Source: Neckera pumila
Taxonomy: Eukaryota > Streptophyta > Bryopsida > Hypnales > Neckeraceae
Direction: 5' to 3'
DNA length: 64,000 bases
Assembly: GCA_963969595.1 (NCBI GenBank)
Contig: OZ018409.1
Coordinates: 17,020,975-17,084,974 of the forward strand
Numbering within the stretch: position 1 is the first letter of the stretch; each line of letters starts with the position of its first letter. Below, in pieces: positions 23,797-37,007 of this stretch. The position numbers and the translations under genes were made by a program. The notes under the pieces are model-generated. The model searched no databases. It had not been told where the DNA came from and saw only the letters and a list, made by a program, of their open reading frames with translations.

Positions 23797-25256
23797 ACTA
23801 GTGTGACCCTGTGCCGTTGGCCCAATTTTCATCTACTCCCGGTTCCACTCCTGGTTCTACTTCCGATTCTACTCCCACTTCTACTCCCGGTTCCACTCCC
23901 AGTACCAAGAACACCACCAAAATCAAAGTAAAAGTAATTTTCTAAATTTTTAATCAATAAATACTTTGAAATTCAATAACTTTTGCACCACCACTCCAAA
24001 CGCCACGAAACCAAGCCGGTGCACCCCTCCTCGGCGAGAGCTTTTTGACGGTACCAAGCACGCGGCCGGGGGACGCACGTTTAGGAAGTTGTCCACGCTA
24101 CAAACAAAACAAAACAAAACAAAACAAACAAACAAACAAACAAACAAACAAACAAACAAACAAACAAACAAACAAACAAACAAACAAACAAACAAACAAA
24201 CAAACAAACAAACAAACAAACAGCCTCATTTAAAGTATTGATTTCCAGATGTCATGAAATTTAGTGCATATGAAAGAGATTCCTTGTCCACACCTTCTAT
24301 TGAAATTTCAATCTAAAACTAGTGTGACCTTGTGCCGTTGGCCCAATTTTCATCTACTCTCGGTTCCACTCCTGGTTCTACTTCCAATTCTACTCCCAGT
24401 TCTACTCCCGGTTCCACTCCCAGTACCAAGAACGCCACCAAAATCAAAGTAAAAGTAATTTTCTAATTTTTTAATCAATAAATACTTTGAAATTCAATAA
24501 CTTTTGCACCACCACTCCAAACGCCACGAAACCAAGCCGGTGCATCCCTCCTCGGCGAGAGCTTTCCGACGGTACCAAGCACGCGGCCGGGGGATGCACG
24601 GTCAGGAAGTTGTCCACGCTACAAACAAAACAAAATAAAACAAACAAACAAACAAACAAACAAACAAACAAACAAACAAACAAACAAACAAACAAACAAA
24701 CAAACAAACAGCCTCATTTAAAGTATTGATTTCCAGATGTCATGAAATTTAGTGCATATGAAAGAGATTCCTTGTCCACACCTTCTATTGAAATTTCAAT
24801 CTAAAACTAGTGTGACCTTGTGCCGTTGGCCCAATTTTCATCTACTCTCGGTTCCACTCCTGGTTCTACTTCCAATTCTACTCCCAGTTCTACTCCCGGT
24901 TCCACTCCCAGTACCAAGAACGCCACCAAAATCAAAGTAAAAGTAATTTTCTAATTTTTTAATCAATAAATACTTTGAAATTCAATAACTTTTGCACCAC
25001 CACTCCAAACGCCACGAAACCAAGCCGGTGCATCCCTCCTCGGCGAGAGCTTTCCGACGGTACCAAGCACGCGGCCGGGGGATGCACGGTCAGGAAGTTG
25101 TCCACGCTACAAACAAAACAAAATAAAACAAACAAACAAACAAACAAACAAACAAACAAACAAACAAACAAACAAACAAACAAACAAACAAACAAACAAA
25201 CAAACAAACAAACAAACAAACAAACAAACAAACAAACAAACAAACAAACAAACAAA
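23797..25256. repeat. Three tandem ~0.5-kb units with (CAAA)n arrays
   Basis: Units start with ACTAGTGTGACC at 23797, 24318 and 24806, giving periods of 521 and 488 bp. Units 2 and 3 are almost identical. Each has a TACTCCCGGTTCCACTCC-type minirepeat, a G+C-rich block (GGTACCAAGCACGCGGCC) and a (CAAA)n tract: about 24101-24222, 24622-24710 and 25110-25257. Each unit also includes sequence native to the piggyBac element, so the duplication arose inside it. The long open frames across (CAAA)n are an artefact of the repeat. Confidence 0.85.
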
Positions 25257-25355
25257 CTCATTTAAGGTATTGATATGAAAATCTTCATTTACACCAGCTT
25301 GCCAAAAGTTGTAGTATTGCCAAAAAACCCCGCATACTGGTCCTTTAGGGGTTAA

Positions 25356-26817
25356 CAACTTCATTACTATTAAAATTTGGCATGCAAGTAACTAACATAA
25401 CTACCTAACCAATGGTCTAAATTTCCAAAGTTAGATAATACCTCCTTTTCTACAAAGTAGAGTCAAAATTTACTAATCCTATTGAGCAGGGCCAAAAATT
25501 TATTTTCTTCTAATTTCACATGTTATAATCTTACAATCTACGTGGTTAAATGTATTAAACTTTTTTCACAAATTCATGTAGTAGTCTAGTACAAATTTAT
25601 ATGGTTGAAAGTCTAAGAAATATTTTTAAATTTCACTTATGCTCAATGCACTAGAAAGTGGCAATTCGGGATACTTTTTTTTGAAAAATACTCAGAAACT
25701 TCTGGGATTCAAACTTATAGAAAGTCCAAATATTAATAAAAAATTTCCACATGGTTATGAATTTAGTTGTCATTCCTCTATTATAAAATCAACTCAATTT
25801 TTTAAGCTACTCCAAATAAAATCAGTGAAATTGGTTTAACATTTCACACCCGTCAGAATTCTTTTTGATCCAATAGTGAAGGAGAAGAATACATGAAGTA
25901 TTAAATCTTATTGGTGAAAAACAATTTTCAAAGGATCTCTATCTCTCTTTGAAAATAAAATAAAACTAAGTGTAGAGCATGTAGTTAATGAATTCACCAA
26001 GGCATAATACGTAGGCATAATACGTAGTAATAAGGAAATGTAAAAAGCTTGAAGTAGACTAATAGCTTTTAATTGGTTAAATTGATTAGTAAATTGATCA
26101 TGATAGATGGTTGATTCTTTACCTTTTATATTGGTAAGTCTTCTTCTAGACACCGTCTTTAACAACTTCATAGAATTCATTTTGTATAATTCTACAAAAA
26201 ATAAAAAAGGTAATTATTTCTCCCTTTCTTTTAACATTTGCCAATGTAAAGGATGTCCTAGTTCACCAAGCTTCATTGTCAGAGCTTGGTCCTTTATGAC
26301 ATCACTTTCCACTAGTGGTATTGATAGCTAGTTTTACACCTTTGGCCAAAGGACACAAGGCTCAATTCCACATTTGTTCAAATTTCAAACAACGGATGAA
26401 TGTGAACATGTCCCAATACACAAAGTCTTTTTTTTTCATCCATATAAATGTTTGTGGATTCTTGTGTTAGTTCTTTTATATTTGTATAGAATAGATTTTG
26501 AAAGCTTTTCATTACATATATTCTATAATTCAATATGTATAGGTATATTTGACCTCAAAAAAAACTTTCCTAATTCCAATACTGATTCAAACACAACAAT
26601 TGACGTAAAATAACTAAGTAAAACTAAAATTGTCAAAGAATCACTATAATCAAAACTTATCATTTTGAATTGAAAGGAAAATTACATCCTATGAAAATCA
26701 CATTCAATCTATAAATCTATAATCAACTTTAAAAGGAATTTTACAATTTTGGATTTCAAATTTTATTGAAAATTATTATTCAATCAGTGCCCATGAGAGT
26801 AATTTATGCCACCCTAA
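25356..26817. other. AT-rich spacer
   Basis: No gene, terminal repeat or structured RNA recognised; short open frames here have no coding character. Confidence 0.45.
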
Positions 26818-28166
26818 GCCCTAAAGTAGTTTACTAGGTAGAAAAAAATTAAAAATTGAAAAATAAGTAAACCGAAAATAATAAATTAGAAAATAAAATA
26901 TTATATACAGTCTTGTCAACTATACTTTTGTCAAAATGGAAAGCTTTTATTCAATCCATTTTAGATTAGTGATGCAAAAGTTATAGAGTTTTTTTTGTTT
27001 GGTGAGCAATCATTCCATCTTCTTGACATAATATGCATTTGATTTGTTTTTGACTCAGTTTTTACAATTTTCAAAATAGAATTTTTGCAAGGTTCAATTC
27101 ATTTATTAGAACAATCTCATTGTTGGGATTAGTGTGTTTTAATTCAATTTTAGAGCAACCAATAATTTAGTTTTTTCTTCTATCTTACCTCATACCTATT
27201 TCTATTAAGTAAGTTTTCAAAGAATGAAGATCAAGTTTTAATTTTCAAATTTTTTCCCTAGAATTTCAACTCAATTTTCCAATATAATTTTTTTTAATTA
27301 CAAAGATTGAAAGTCTTATAATCTGGTTGTGCAAGGTGCAAAAGAACCAATTTTTTCACTTTCAATGGTAAGATCTTGCAATCTATGTAGTTAAAGTTCA
27401 TGAAATTTCTTGTACACTTTATTAGAGATGCTTTATACTCCATCCCAAGTCCCAACTTTCCAAATCTTGGTTAAAGCTAAATCTCAATTTTGTTGGATTA
27501 TAAAAGGTGAATATAAAATTTTAAATGTAGGACTTGGGACTTGAGATAATAGTGTGAAGTGTAAAGTCCCAACTTTAAGTCTCAACTTCTCTCATATATA
27601 TTACAGAGTATAAGCTAGCAATTAAGAGCCCCCCAAATGAATAGATAAGTCAAATATCTAGTTTTGGGCAATTTTTGCACCAAACTTGCAACATTAATTT
27701 GGACAAAATCTCAGCTCTTTGCGATGCTTTATATGGTCTTTTTCTTCTTATTTTATATTGAATTATTTGAGGGACTTGAAATTTGAGTTGGATTTTAATT
27801 TTGGCTAGATCCATATTGGCCTCCAAGTCTCAATTCTTTGGCTCCAAAATTCTCAAAATTATTGCCATGTAGGTGTTTGGAAGTAACTTTCAGACTAAAG
27901 ATGTAGTATGAAGCCCCAAGTTCCAATTTTCAGTTTTCCACCAATCAAATTTTGAGAATTTTGTGGGATTTGGAACTAGGGACGTAGTGTAGTGGACAAG
28001 GGACTAGAAATGTATTGTAGTGGACTTGGGACCAAGGATATTGGTAGTTTAGTACAAGATCCTATGATTAGATATGCGATTTGTTTATTTATTTTCAATT
28101 CTTTGCCCAATAGGAATGGTAGTTTTGAGTGTTTCTTGATGCAAAAGAAGCCTTGGAACTTTAGGG
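26818..28166. mobile_element. piggyBac-like element G
   Basis: Right end TTGGAACTTTAGGGG with TTAA at 28167-28170. Left end GCCCTAAAGT is decayed, with CTAA at 26814-26817. The interior follows the element B order but has about 0.6 kb extra (27425-28050) rich in AGTCCCAACTT and its inverse, perhaps a further insertion. Non-coding. Confidence 0.6.
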
Positions 28167-28576
28167 GTTAATTATACAATGGGATCTACTATTTTGATTG
28201 AAATTTTCATTCACTATAAACATAATTCCAAAGTATTGATTTTAGGCTATAATTTGGATGGTAAATGTATTCACAAAAATTGGTTCAAGATTTATCATTG
28301 AATGATTTAGGTTATATTTTGAATGTTAGTGTCCCCTTTATAGTATGTGGACGCTTTTAAGATTTTAGAGAAAATCACTCTGAAAATTCATGTGAAAAAA
28401 TATTTTTATTAGAAAACTATAATCTCGTTTAGGTTTGGTTTGTATAAAAGCTCATATTTATGAAAAATTCATAAAGTTGTTTCCAAAGTGTTGACATTAT
28501 TAATTTTGGGGGTAACCCATTGGTAACCTTTAGAGTGACTTTTGAATTGTTTAGTTACAACCATTCCTTGATGAGT

Positions 28577-29019
28577 AAGGTAAATGACCCCATTGCGGTC
28601 AAATGACCCATGATGGACATCTAATGACTCCATTGTGGTTTTTTAGACCACATTCAATGCCTTACATGGTAGTTATGGAGTAATTAGTGACCTTAATAGG
28701 TACTTCCAACTTTTCAGTGTAAAATTCTTTGTAAAAACTGATTTTTTAGGTCTTCCATGTTTGAAAATGTTGTGACTACATTGGGTAGGAAGATGACCAT
28801 ATTGGATTCAGATTTTGTTGGTCATGAAGTAGCCTACAAACTCCTATGAGCTGATCACTTCAAAAATTCAGAACTAATTCATACTTGGTCCAAAAAATAT
28901 AATTTCAAATGCCCTCACTATCTCTCACCCTTATCTTTGTGTGGGAAAAAAATTGAAAAATTTCAGCAATGGCATGTAGGCACACTCCTAATTCTGACCA
29001 CAATGGGGTCTTTTACCTT
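28577..29019. mobile_element. 443-bp MITE (AAGGTAAAAGACC family) copy 2
   Basis: Left end AAGGTAAATGACCCCATT and right end AATGGGGTCTTTTACCTT, flanked by AGT at 28574-28576 and 29020-29022. Inverted copy of 4688-5130 with the same length. Confidence 0.7.
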
Positions 29020-30389
29020 AGTTATTCTATAAAATTATCTTCTAAAATGGTTTATTACTTAAAATTGTTCATTCTTTAGAAGTGATTTTTTGTCAATGGA
29101 TTCACTTGTGTCATTCAAATGTTGGTTTCCGTTACTTGGTTTTAATCATGGTCAATAAGCATATGAATTAGTTTTGAGTTAAATGATTCAAATAGATTTA
29201 CTCACCACATTAGGAAAAATTTCAGGCCTCAAGAGGACCGTTAAGCATTCATTTTTTGGCACCCCGCAGTGTAAGTACAAAAAAATAATTTTTTTTTTTT
29301 AAAAGAATATATTTTTTTATGAAAAAAAATAATTTAAAAAATAATATAACCTAACATGGCGCTGACATGGCACTACTAGTGCTACATCAGCATCAAAATT
29401 AAAAAATAATAAAAGTAATAAAAAAAATTATTTCCTCTTTAATTGCAGGAGGGCGGTTCAAAACTCGTAGTTTGATATTTTTCTTAATGCATCTCAATAT
29501 TGGTATATTCATAACTTTTAAGTTTAATTTAAGGATTCATTACATGAAAATAGAAGCTTTTGGTGCTTATAAAGGCGATCTAAAAAAAATATGAATGGAG
29601 TTCTTTAGTGATATGTGAATAAGCAAATATAGGATAAATACCGCGGTTGATTTCAAGCCAAATCTAAAAAATCAATTGGATTTTGAATCTAAGCAGAGGA
29701 TCAAGAGTTGATAACATTTAAAGTTAAAACATTCTTCAAAAAATCTAGTCCTTTGTTCCAAAGTAAACATCTTGTTTGGATTGCTTTGTTTAGACCTCAT
29801 GTTTTTAAAGGTTGTTTGGAGGGTTTTTCTGCCCGATTTTTATTTACATTGCAATGAACATATGTAATGTTCTTCATTGCTTTTTATGATATAAAAATTT
29901 GAACCCTATTGAATTTATACTTTACATAATATGATCAATGAATTTGGCTTCAAATGTTTCAACAAAATTGCAGATACTTATTTCTTTATGAAGGGACTAA
30001 CTTTTTGTGTAATTTATCAGAAGATGTGAAGGTGAGCGTACCATTTGAAAAAGCAGAAATTGTATGGGACACAATTCAAGAATCATCAACTCAAAATCCA
30101 AAATATTTCTATGAAAACAAAATCTTGCAAATCAATAGGATTGGAAGAGCTAGTAGTCCACAATTTGGAAGTTGAAGGACTAAATATGATCCAAGAATGC
30201 TCTAGTCAGCAATGTATATCTTAAGCATGTCGAAAATTGAGCTCAAGAAAGACCTTTAAACTTTATTTTTGCCCAGGTTGCAAGCAAAACCAAACTCTAC
30301 GTGGCTTATATCTCATTCACTGGAATAGAATGATTCAAATCTTTTTGAGTACATATCAAGCCAACCATTCAAAATATTTTCATTTTCAT
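29020..30389. other. AT-rich intergenic DNA
   Basis: No recognisable gene. A 73-residue plus-strand frame at 29954-30175 has an even composition but matches no family I know. Confidence 0.4.
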
Positions 30390-30393
30390 TTAA

Positions 30394-31161
30394 CCCCTAA
30401 AGGACCAACATGCGTTTTTTGGCAACATAGAAATTTTGGGCAAGTACATGTGACTGAAGATTTGCATATTCTGGGCTGAAATTTTTATGGAAGGTGGAGA
30501 CGAGGAATATCTTTCATATGCACAAAATTTCATCCCATTTTGATCAATGAGTGCAACGTTACAAGGATTTTTAGTTTGCAGGTAGTTATGGATTGTTAAC
30601 TCTAAAATAAACTTTGAAGTTGTTTATGTCACTCAATTTTCAATATTTTTCAAAAAGAACAAAATTGTAGGATATAGATTGTTTACTACAACATTGCAAC
30701 CATTAGGATTATCATTTTTCAATTCCATAATTAACTTCTTAACAATTTAATGTTTTGAACCATTCTCTACTTCTTTCTACTTACTATTTTTTTCCTATAT
30801 GTTGTACAATTCCAAATAATCTGAAAATTTTCAAGAATGTAGCCAACTTGCCCTAAAGAGTGAATCCAAAGAAGCACAACCATTTTAGATTTTATTTCAT
30901 AATAATTTGACCTTGTGAAGTGCAGCTGCCCGATTTTTTGCAGGGCCCAAAAAAGGACTTTTGCTACTTCAAATGCTAATACCTCCCAATTTACATGATG
31001 GAAATTTCTGAAATTTTTTCCACACATTCTCAAATCAGAGTACTACAAGATCCTACGGTTACATGTGTCCAAAAATGATGTTTTTCAAAAATTTGGTACT
31101 TGTGCTAGAAATGGCAGTTTTGGAGTATTTTGGTGAGAACATAGTCAAGGAACTTTAGGGG
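30394..31161. mobile_element. piggyBac-like element D
   Basis: TTAA at 30390-30393 and 31162-31165. Ends CCCCTAAAGGACCA (left) and, inward from the right, CCCCTAAAGTTCCTTGA. 768 bp, non-coding. Same orientation as C and opposite to its neighbour E, only 195 bp away. Confidence 0.8.
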
Positions 31162-31356
31162 TTAAACTAATCTTTCTAGGTGTCTTCTTTGAGATTGAAA
31201 TAAAACAATATCTTATAACTTTTACAATTCTCCATGGGACAGCATTAAAACGAGCCTCAATTGTAGAACACAATGATATCACATAAAAAAATCCATACAA
31301 ATATTCTAAAGTATTAAGTCACGGTTCTCACTGTCTACATTGAATATGGGTATTAA

Positions 31357-32271
31357 CCCCTAAAGTTCCATGACTATATTTTCACCAAAAATGCTTAAAA
31401 ACTGTCATTTCTAGAACAAGTACCAAATTTTTGAATTTTTTTTTGACATATGTAACCATAGGATCTTGTAGTATGCTGACTTGAAAACATGTGGAAACTT
31501 TTTTAGAAATTTCCACCACGAGGATTGCAAGATATAAGCATTCAAATTCATGGAAATCTTTTTTTGGCCTTGCAAAAAACAGGACAGCTGCACTTCACAA
31601 GCTCACTTCTCTAGAAAATGTCCAAAATGGTGGTACTTCTTTGGATTCTTTTTCCTAGACAAGTTGGCCACATGCTTGAAAAAGTTCACATCATTTGGAA
31701 TTGTACAAGATACATGAGAAAAATATTAAGTAGAAAGAAATAGAAAATGATTCAAAATACTAGATTGTTAAGAATTTAATTATGGAAATGAAAAATGCCA
31801 ATCCCAATGGTTGCAATGTTTTAATAAACAATCTACATCCTATGATTTATTTTTTTTCCCAAAATATTGAAAATTGAATAAAATAAAGAACTTCAAAGTT
31901 TATTTTAGAGTAGAAAATCCATAACTGCCCGCAAACAAAAAATCCTCATAACTTTTGACTCATTGATCAGAATGTAATGATTCAAAGCATTCCACATACA
32001 AATAACTCTAGAACACAAATTTCAAATTCTTATTTTTGAAAAAAATGATTTTTTTTATCTGTCTAGACTGCCCAAGTTGAAAAACAAACTATATATCATG
32101 CAATATCTTTTTAACCATGTAGTCAAAAGTTATTGAAATTGTTGGGCCTTAAAGTTATTCCTTGCCCCCACCTTCTATTAAAATTAGGGCCAAAAATTTA
32201 AAAATCTCTAGCCACACATACCTGCCCAAAATTTCTATGTTGCCAAAAAATGCTAGTTGGTCCTTTAGAGG
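31357..32271. mobile_element. piggyBac-like element E
   Basis: TTAA at 31353-31356 and 32272-32275. Left end CCCCTAAAGTTCCATG; right end, inward, CCTCTAAAGGACCA. 915 bp, no insertions, and the best reference for the unbroken form of C, D and F. Confidence 0.8.
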
Positions 32272-32504
32272 TTAAGGGGACCTATACTAATTAATTGACA
32301 TCTCACACTATATAAATATCTAACTTTGCTATACATCAATAGTTGTTGAAGTGTACAACATGTTCCAAACATCTACAGTTTTAAAGAATAAGTCCCTTTT
32401 GATTTTTTAGTCCCCTTAATATTCCTATTCAGTGTAGAAGATGTGAAGATATTGCAATACAATCAGGATTAAGTTAGAATCTATATGGATTGGTTTCGCA
32501 ATAA

Positions 32505-32896
32505 GGGTAGTCACAACAGGTTTGGAGCCGCGGTGAACAATGAATATTCATGCCGTGGCGGCGTAGGGTTGGCTTCCTTTGGCTGGAATATTCTTAGCGT
32601 GCTATTGATTGTTTATCCTCAACATCCACCTCCAGAGATGAAGGTTGAAGGTGAACAATCATAGCACACTGAGAATATTCCTTTGCTTCTTCTTTATTGG
32701 CTCCAAAAGTCCCGCCAATTACCTCCGTCCAAGCAACGAGTAACTCCAATATCCATTATTCATTGTTCTACTGAGTCGACAAAGAAGGTGGTCACGGCAT
32801 GTTCACAAAACTTGGCTTCTCACTAGTTCCACGAAACATTCTACAGTATTGAACCTCCATTGTTCACCGTGGCTCCAAACTGGCTATGCCTACCCC
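32505..32896. mobile_element. Harbinger/Tourist-like fold-back MITE
   Basis: Flanked by TAA at 32502-32504 and 32897-32899. Left end GGGTAGTCACAACAGG and right end, inward, GGGGTAGGCATAGCCAG, followed in both arms by GTTTGGAGCC and GGTGAACAATG. An inner hairpin lies at 32583-32682, with arms starting GGAATATTCT. A TAA duplication with G-rich ends fits PIF/Harbinger. 392 bp, non-coding. Confidence 0.65.
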
Positions 32897-33186
32897 TAAT
32901 ACCAAGATCACTAACATCTTCTTAGCACACACACATCCTCTTTTAACCGTTATTGTCGATGGGGACGTTTTGTGTTTGATGGATGACAGAAAAACCATCT
33001 GGTGAATGATAAAAGCCATTTTTCATCCATTTTTTTTATAAAAGTGACGGTGGAGCTGTGCTTCGTCATGGAAGGCAAAAAAGAATATCATTCCATGCAT
33101 TCATATTTTTCAGTACCGTGTATTATGAGAAGATGGCTAAGAGACGGTGTTAGGCCCATGCTACCCTCCTTCCAAATTCCCTAAGG

Positions 33187-33652
33187 GCAGCATGCAATGC
33201 TCACTTACGCTTTTTGGCAGTCATACTTCATTACGTCAGACATTGAATGTTGAACAGTCCACAGCCCGCCTTTCCCCACGGTGACCAGTCCGACGTTTAA
33301 GGGTTAACATCTTGAGAGGAATAATCTGAAAGGAAGCCCAGGCAGCACATCGATCAAATCAAAAATCATATTCTGATTTTTTTATTGTCAGATGAACAGT
33401 AAAATGGATGCACTCACAGAACAGTTAAAAGAACATTATGAGTCACCTTCATTGATACACTATTAACAGTTGCGGAATAATCTGCACATAATCCTGCTAA
33501 CCTTGAGCTACTCACAGAGTCTCGTATTGAGTTACCTTACACCGTGATAGACGACATTCTGCACCATCACAACCAATGTTTGCCTTCCCCGCATTTCAGA
33601 CTAACTTAGATCAAAAGAATGTAAATTAAAAGCAAACCTCCAGCGCTTTCTA
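33187..33652 (-). other. Downstream region of the BODYGUARD-like gene
   Basis: Non-coding; probably contains the 3' UTR and polyadenylation region of the minus-strand gene. No decisive poly(A) signal chosen. Confidence 0.4.
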
Positions 33653-36600
33653 TCAGGAACAAGACCACCGCTGATCCCCGTCACGGATTGCTTTCTCGAT
33701 CAACGAGGCGTTCTCTTGGGCCCGACCCCAAACAACATCCACATGCCCCTTCTCAGGCACCCCCACCAGCTCCACATTGGAGAACGTGCGACTCATTTCT
33801 TCGGGCAACCGAAACTGAATGGTCGTGTCAATCTCCCCGTGAATCACCAAAATCGGGTGCCCGCTGTTCCTGAGTTTCTGCAATGCTGGAATGACCGCGT
33901 GTGTACCCGCCAGCAATGAGTTGTGGGCGATATGCCAGGCCGCGTCATGATAGTTGGTTAGGTAGTCATGGATAAATGATCGTGGATATCCTTTCCTGCA
34001 ATGAAAACCAATGTTCAGACATACTCTCAAAATCCAAAAACATGACCCGGCCTGAGTGTCTGAGCTGATAATCAAAAGCCCAGATTGGAAGCACATAATC
34101 GATTACTAAAACCTTCAAAACATACTCTCATCTTCAAAATTAGGTTAACTGCTAAGCCCAAAAGTGACCGCTTCTGAATCCATTACGGTTCAAAGAAACC
34201 ATTTAGATAGATTTGAAAAAAGGAAGCAAAATATACCAATAGAAAGAGGAAACCAAACCCTACAGGTTGTGAAAGGTATATGGATGTTCACTGTGATCGA
34301 CTATTATATTCCAAAGGTGTAATTTCTATTTTTAGCTTGAAACTTCACAGATTAAAGAGAATTACACAGGTATGTTACAATGCGAATTACAGTTTGACAA
34401 CCTCAATCCCACTTGAATCTTTACACTAGACACTTGATGTTTGCCGCTTGCCGCTTGTAATGGAAACCTATATAGAGCTTTACCAAATAAAACATCAATT
34501 CTCGTATGACACGTTCTGCACTCTCCAGAAAACATAAGATGCACAAGCTTCATGGTTTCAGCCTTACCCCTTGAGAAGGTTGTGGATGCGACCCACCCAA
34601 TAATTATGTTTTGCATAGAATAAATGACCTATGAGTCGGCTTATATTATAGTACTTGCAAACGGTCAGCGCACGAACACCTTTCACCTGCCACAATCACC
34701 AACAACCACATTAACCCCAAATGTCCAAAAGTGGCCGGGTTCATCTCTGTCGGAGTTGACATAAATCTTTTAGGAAGCTTCAAGGGAGGTAACTTAACAA
34801 AATGTACCATTAGAAAAAAGGAATCGGAGCCTTTCTATTGAAAACCGGAAAGTTCCTGTTAGCTTCCAAAGAATATTTTATATTCGAGATTGGGTACTTA
34901 GAGATACAAGATAAGAGATGGATTCAACACAGATATCACGGATCAAGACGATGAGAGAGCCCATAGATGAAATATTTACTTATACAATTGAGCTAATTGA
35001 AACAGGTGAAAAGAACTTACAGTTAATGGGTCGAGGTAGGAAAAGAAGGCATCACAAGGGATCTCTGCAAGCTCTCCATCTTCACGCAGGCAGCAGGGTG
35101 GGTACACCGGTGCAATCAAGCTGATTGACCTAACTCTCTGAGGGCAGCGAGCCGCGAGAGCAAGTGCAATGATGCAGCCCATGGAATGCCCCACCAAATG
35201 AAAGCTCTTGAGCTGATATCTCTGAATCACGGATTTCTCAATGGCTTCAATCTGGTCGGTAAGAGTGTAAAAACTATCAATAGGACGTGGGCTTCGTCCA
35301 CAGCCCAAAATATCCGGTGCCAGTATCTGGTGCTGGTTCTTAACATCATCGGACAGTTTGAAGGCTATGTCGGTGTCAAACCAGAATGTAGCGGAGCTGA
35401 ACAGGCCGTGGATGAAAATCACTGCAGAGCGATCTGCACACATCCAATGCATATTCTTCTCCATTTGGCAATCTTCTTGATACCCTAGAAATATACCAAT
35501 TGTAAAGTCCCAATAGAACATTTCGTTGTTTCAATCACTTCTTGTCCACCGTTTGTCGGAGAGCCTTTCTACATGGATAAGGAAAAGGATAATACCATAT
35601 TAAACTGTTCGTGGTGTCCTATTGACTGACCCCTGTACCAATAGCAACTCAACTCTTCCAATACACTGGGTTGGCCTTCAATTAGCAAGTTAGGTACTGG
35701 TATACCCAGTGAAAGCGAACTCATACATATTGATCACAATATTTCAAGTGAATTAAAAAGTATCCTCAACATTGCTCTCTCGCTTTTGATACCAGTTTCC
35801 ACGGAAGAAAATGCCCTGTACCTTTGTTTTGAGAAACATCGTTGGAAGAAGGTTTCGGGGTATTCCTTGGCTCCACCGGGAGTGATGTGGGCACACCTTC
35901 CTGTGAAGTAAAACTCTCTGGAGATAACACACATAAATTCTCTGCTGCCTTCCGCATGGGCATCAACAGTGGTGCACACTCAATGCAATGACACTCCGAC
36001 CATCGAGGCAGGAAACTATCTCCACCCTCATCCTGAAAAAATCAATTCGTAACCCATCATACCACATCAATTCTTACATTCTTTCAGCTATTCTTACCTT
36101 ACTCACAACATACGAAAGAACAGCGTATGATATGGATTCAATCAATATGACCAAGAATGGTGTGTAACAACAAGCGCCTTCTGCTTCCTCAACATGGAAC
36201 TTCTGGGACCAATTCAAGCGATTGATGGCAACTGCTTCTTTCTCCAGAATTTTTGAAATCAAAATAGAAGACGAAGTGAGTCAAAGATAGAAGATGTCAC
36301 AGGATCAAAGCATCTTGGACACCGTGATTAGTGACACCGTTCCGAATATTCTCCCAAACATTTGAAAGAACCTATGATATTATAAACTTAAAACTTAAGA
36401 GAGAATCGGGAGGTGGACTGGTGGTCACCTGCAGGATTTTATTTGCAGCATCCCCGATCTCCGCAATTGCGTCCCAATTTTCACTTTGAATTTCGTGTTT
36501 CAAGCTCTGCGGCGATCCTGCTTGCCCTAATTGATGCTCTTCATCCACTTTCGTTTCCACCACCAGATCCTCCACCCTCCATCCCCAGCAATCACACCTC

Positions 36601-37007
36601 TGTCGCGGCTTTGATTGTTGGCGAGCCCACGCCCACCGCGTCCGAAGCCTCTTAATCTCGCCTCTCCTCGGGTGCACCAATTCCAACGCCTTTCGGGTTG
36701 AAGCTCGAGGCTCAAGGAAGAAATCCATTACCCAGTAAAACACACCCAGCAGAAGATCGATAACGAACATGGTGACGTACACAAGTTCCTCCAACAAGGG
36801 CCGTAGCTTCTCCGCATAATTCCGGCGGAGCTTCTTGAACGCCATGCGCGAGGACACTCCACTGCCATTTTGGATTTGGTTATGGCTGCTCCACTTCGCA
36901 AGGACGAAAGTGCCGTAGAGAGAACACAGCGCGGCCGCGGAGGCGATGCCCCAGTAGAGTGCTGGGGGGTGACGCGAGCTCTCCACTGCCACTGCCACTC
37001 GCTCCAT
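33653..37007 (-). CDS. BDG: BODYGUARD-like alpha/beta-hydrolase, six exons
   Basis: Exons (minus strand): 36429-37007, 36098-36241, 35822-36032, 35021-35484, 34568-34686, 33653-33995. All junctions have GT/AG and compatible phases and give 619 residues; the BODYGUARD proteins of seed plants are about 470. Exon 1 has two hydrophobic segments, like the family's membrane-anchored N-terminus. The third exon has the RWSECHC segment typical before the hydrolase domain. Exon 4 has FIHGLFSS (oxyanion hole), DILGCGRSPRP and the nucleophile elbow VGHSMG. Exon 6 has VIHGEID (acid) and EKGHVDVV (His). BODYGUARD proteins act at the epidermal wall in cuticle (cutin) formation; the exact substrate is not established. 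The start at 37007 was chosen over an upstream ATG at 37049 because the following residues look better. The exon 2 acceptor is the least certain site. Confidence 0.88.

Larger units (their letters stand above)
22723..25351. mobile_element. piggyBac-like element F, enlarged by an internal tandem repeat
   Basis: TTAA flanks at 22719-22722 and 25352-25355. Left end TCCCTAAAGTTCCATGAC and right end, read inward, CCCCTAAAGGACCA match element E (31357-32271). Compared with the ~915-bp element E it carries two additions: a CATTAG-family MITE at 22963-23256 and the tandem block at 23797-25256. Non-coding. Confidence 0.75.

Noticed and set aside
23797..25256. CRISPR-like array
   Set aside because: Repeats are ~0.5 kb direct units without spacers in nuclear plant DNA.
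23950..25364. Long open frames reading Val-Cys-Leu-Phe or Lys-Gln-Thr-Asn repeats
   Set aside because: They are translations of (CAAA)n/(TTTG)n microsatellites, open in several frames on both strands.
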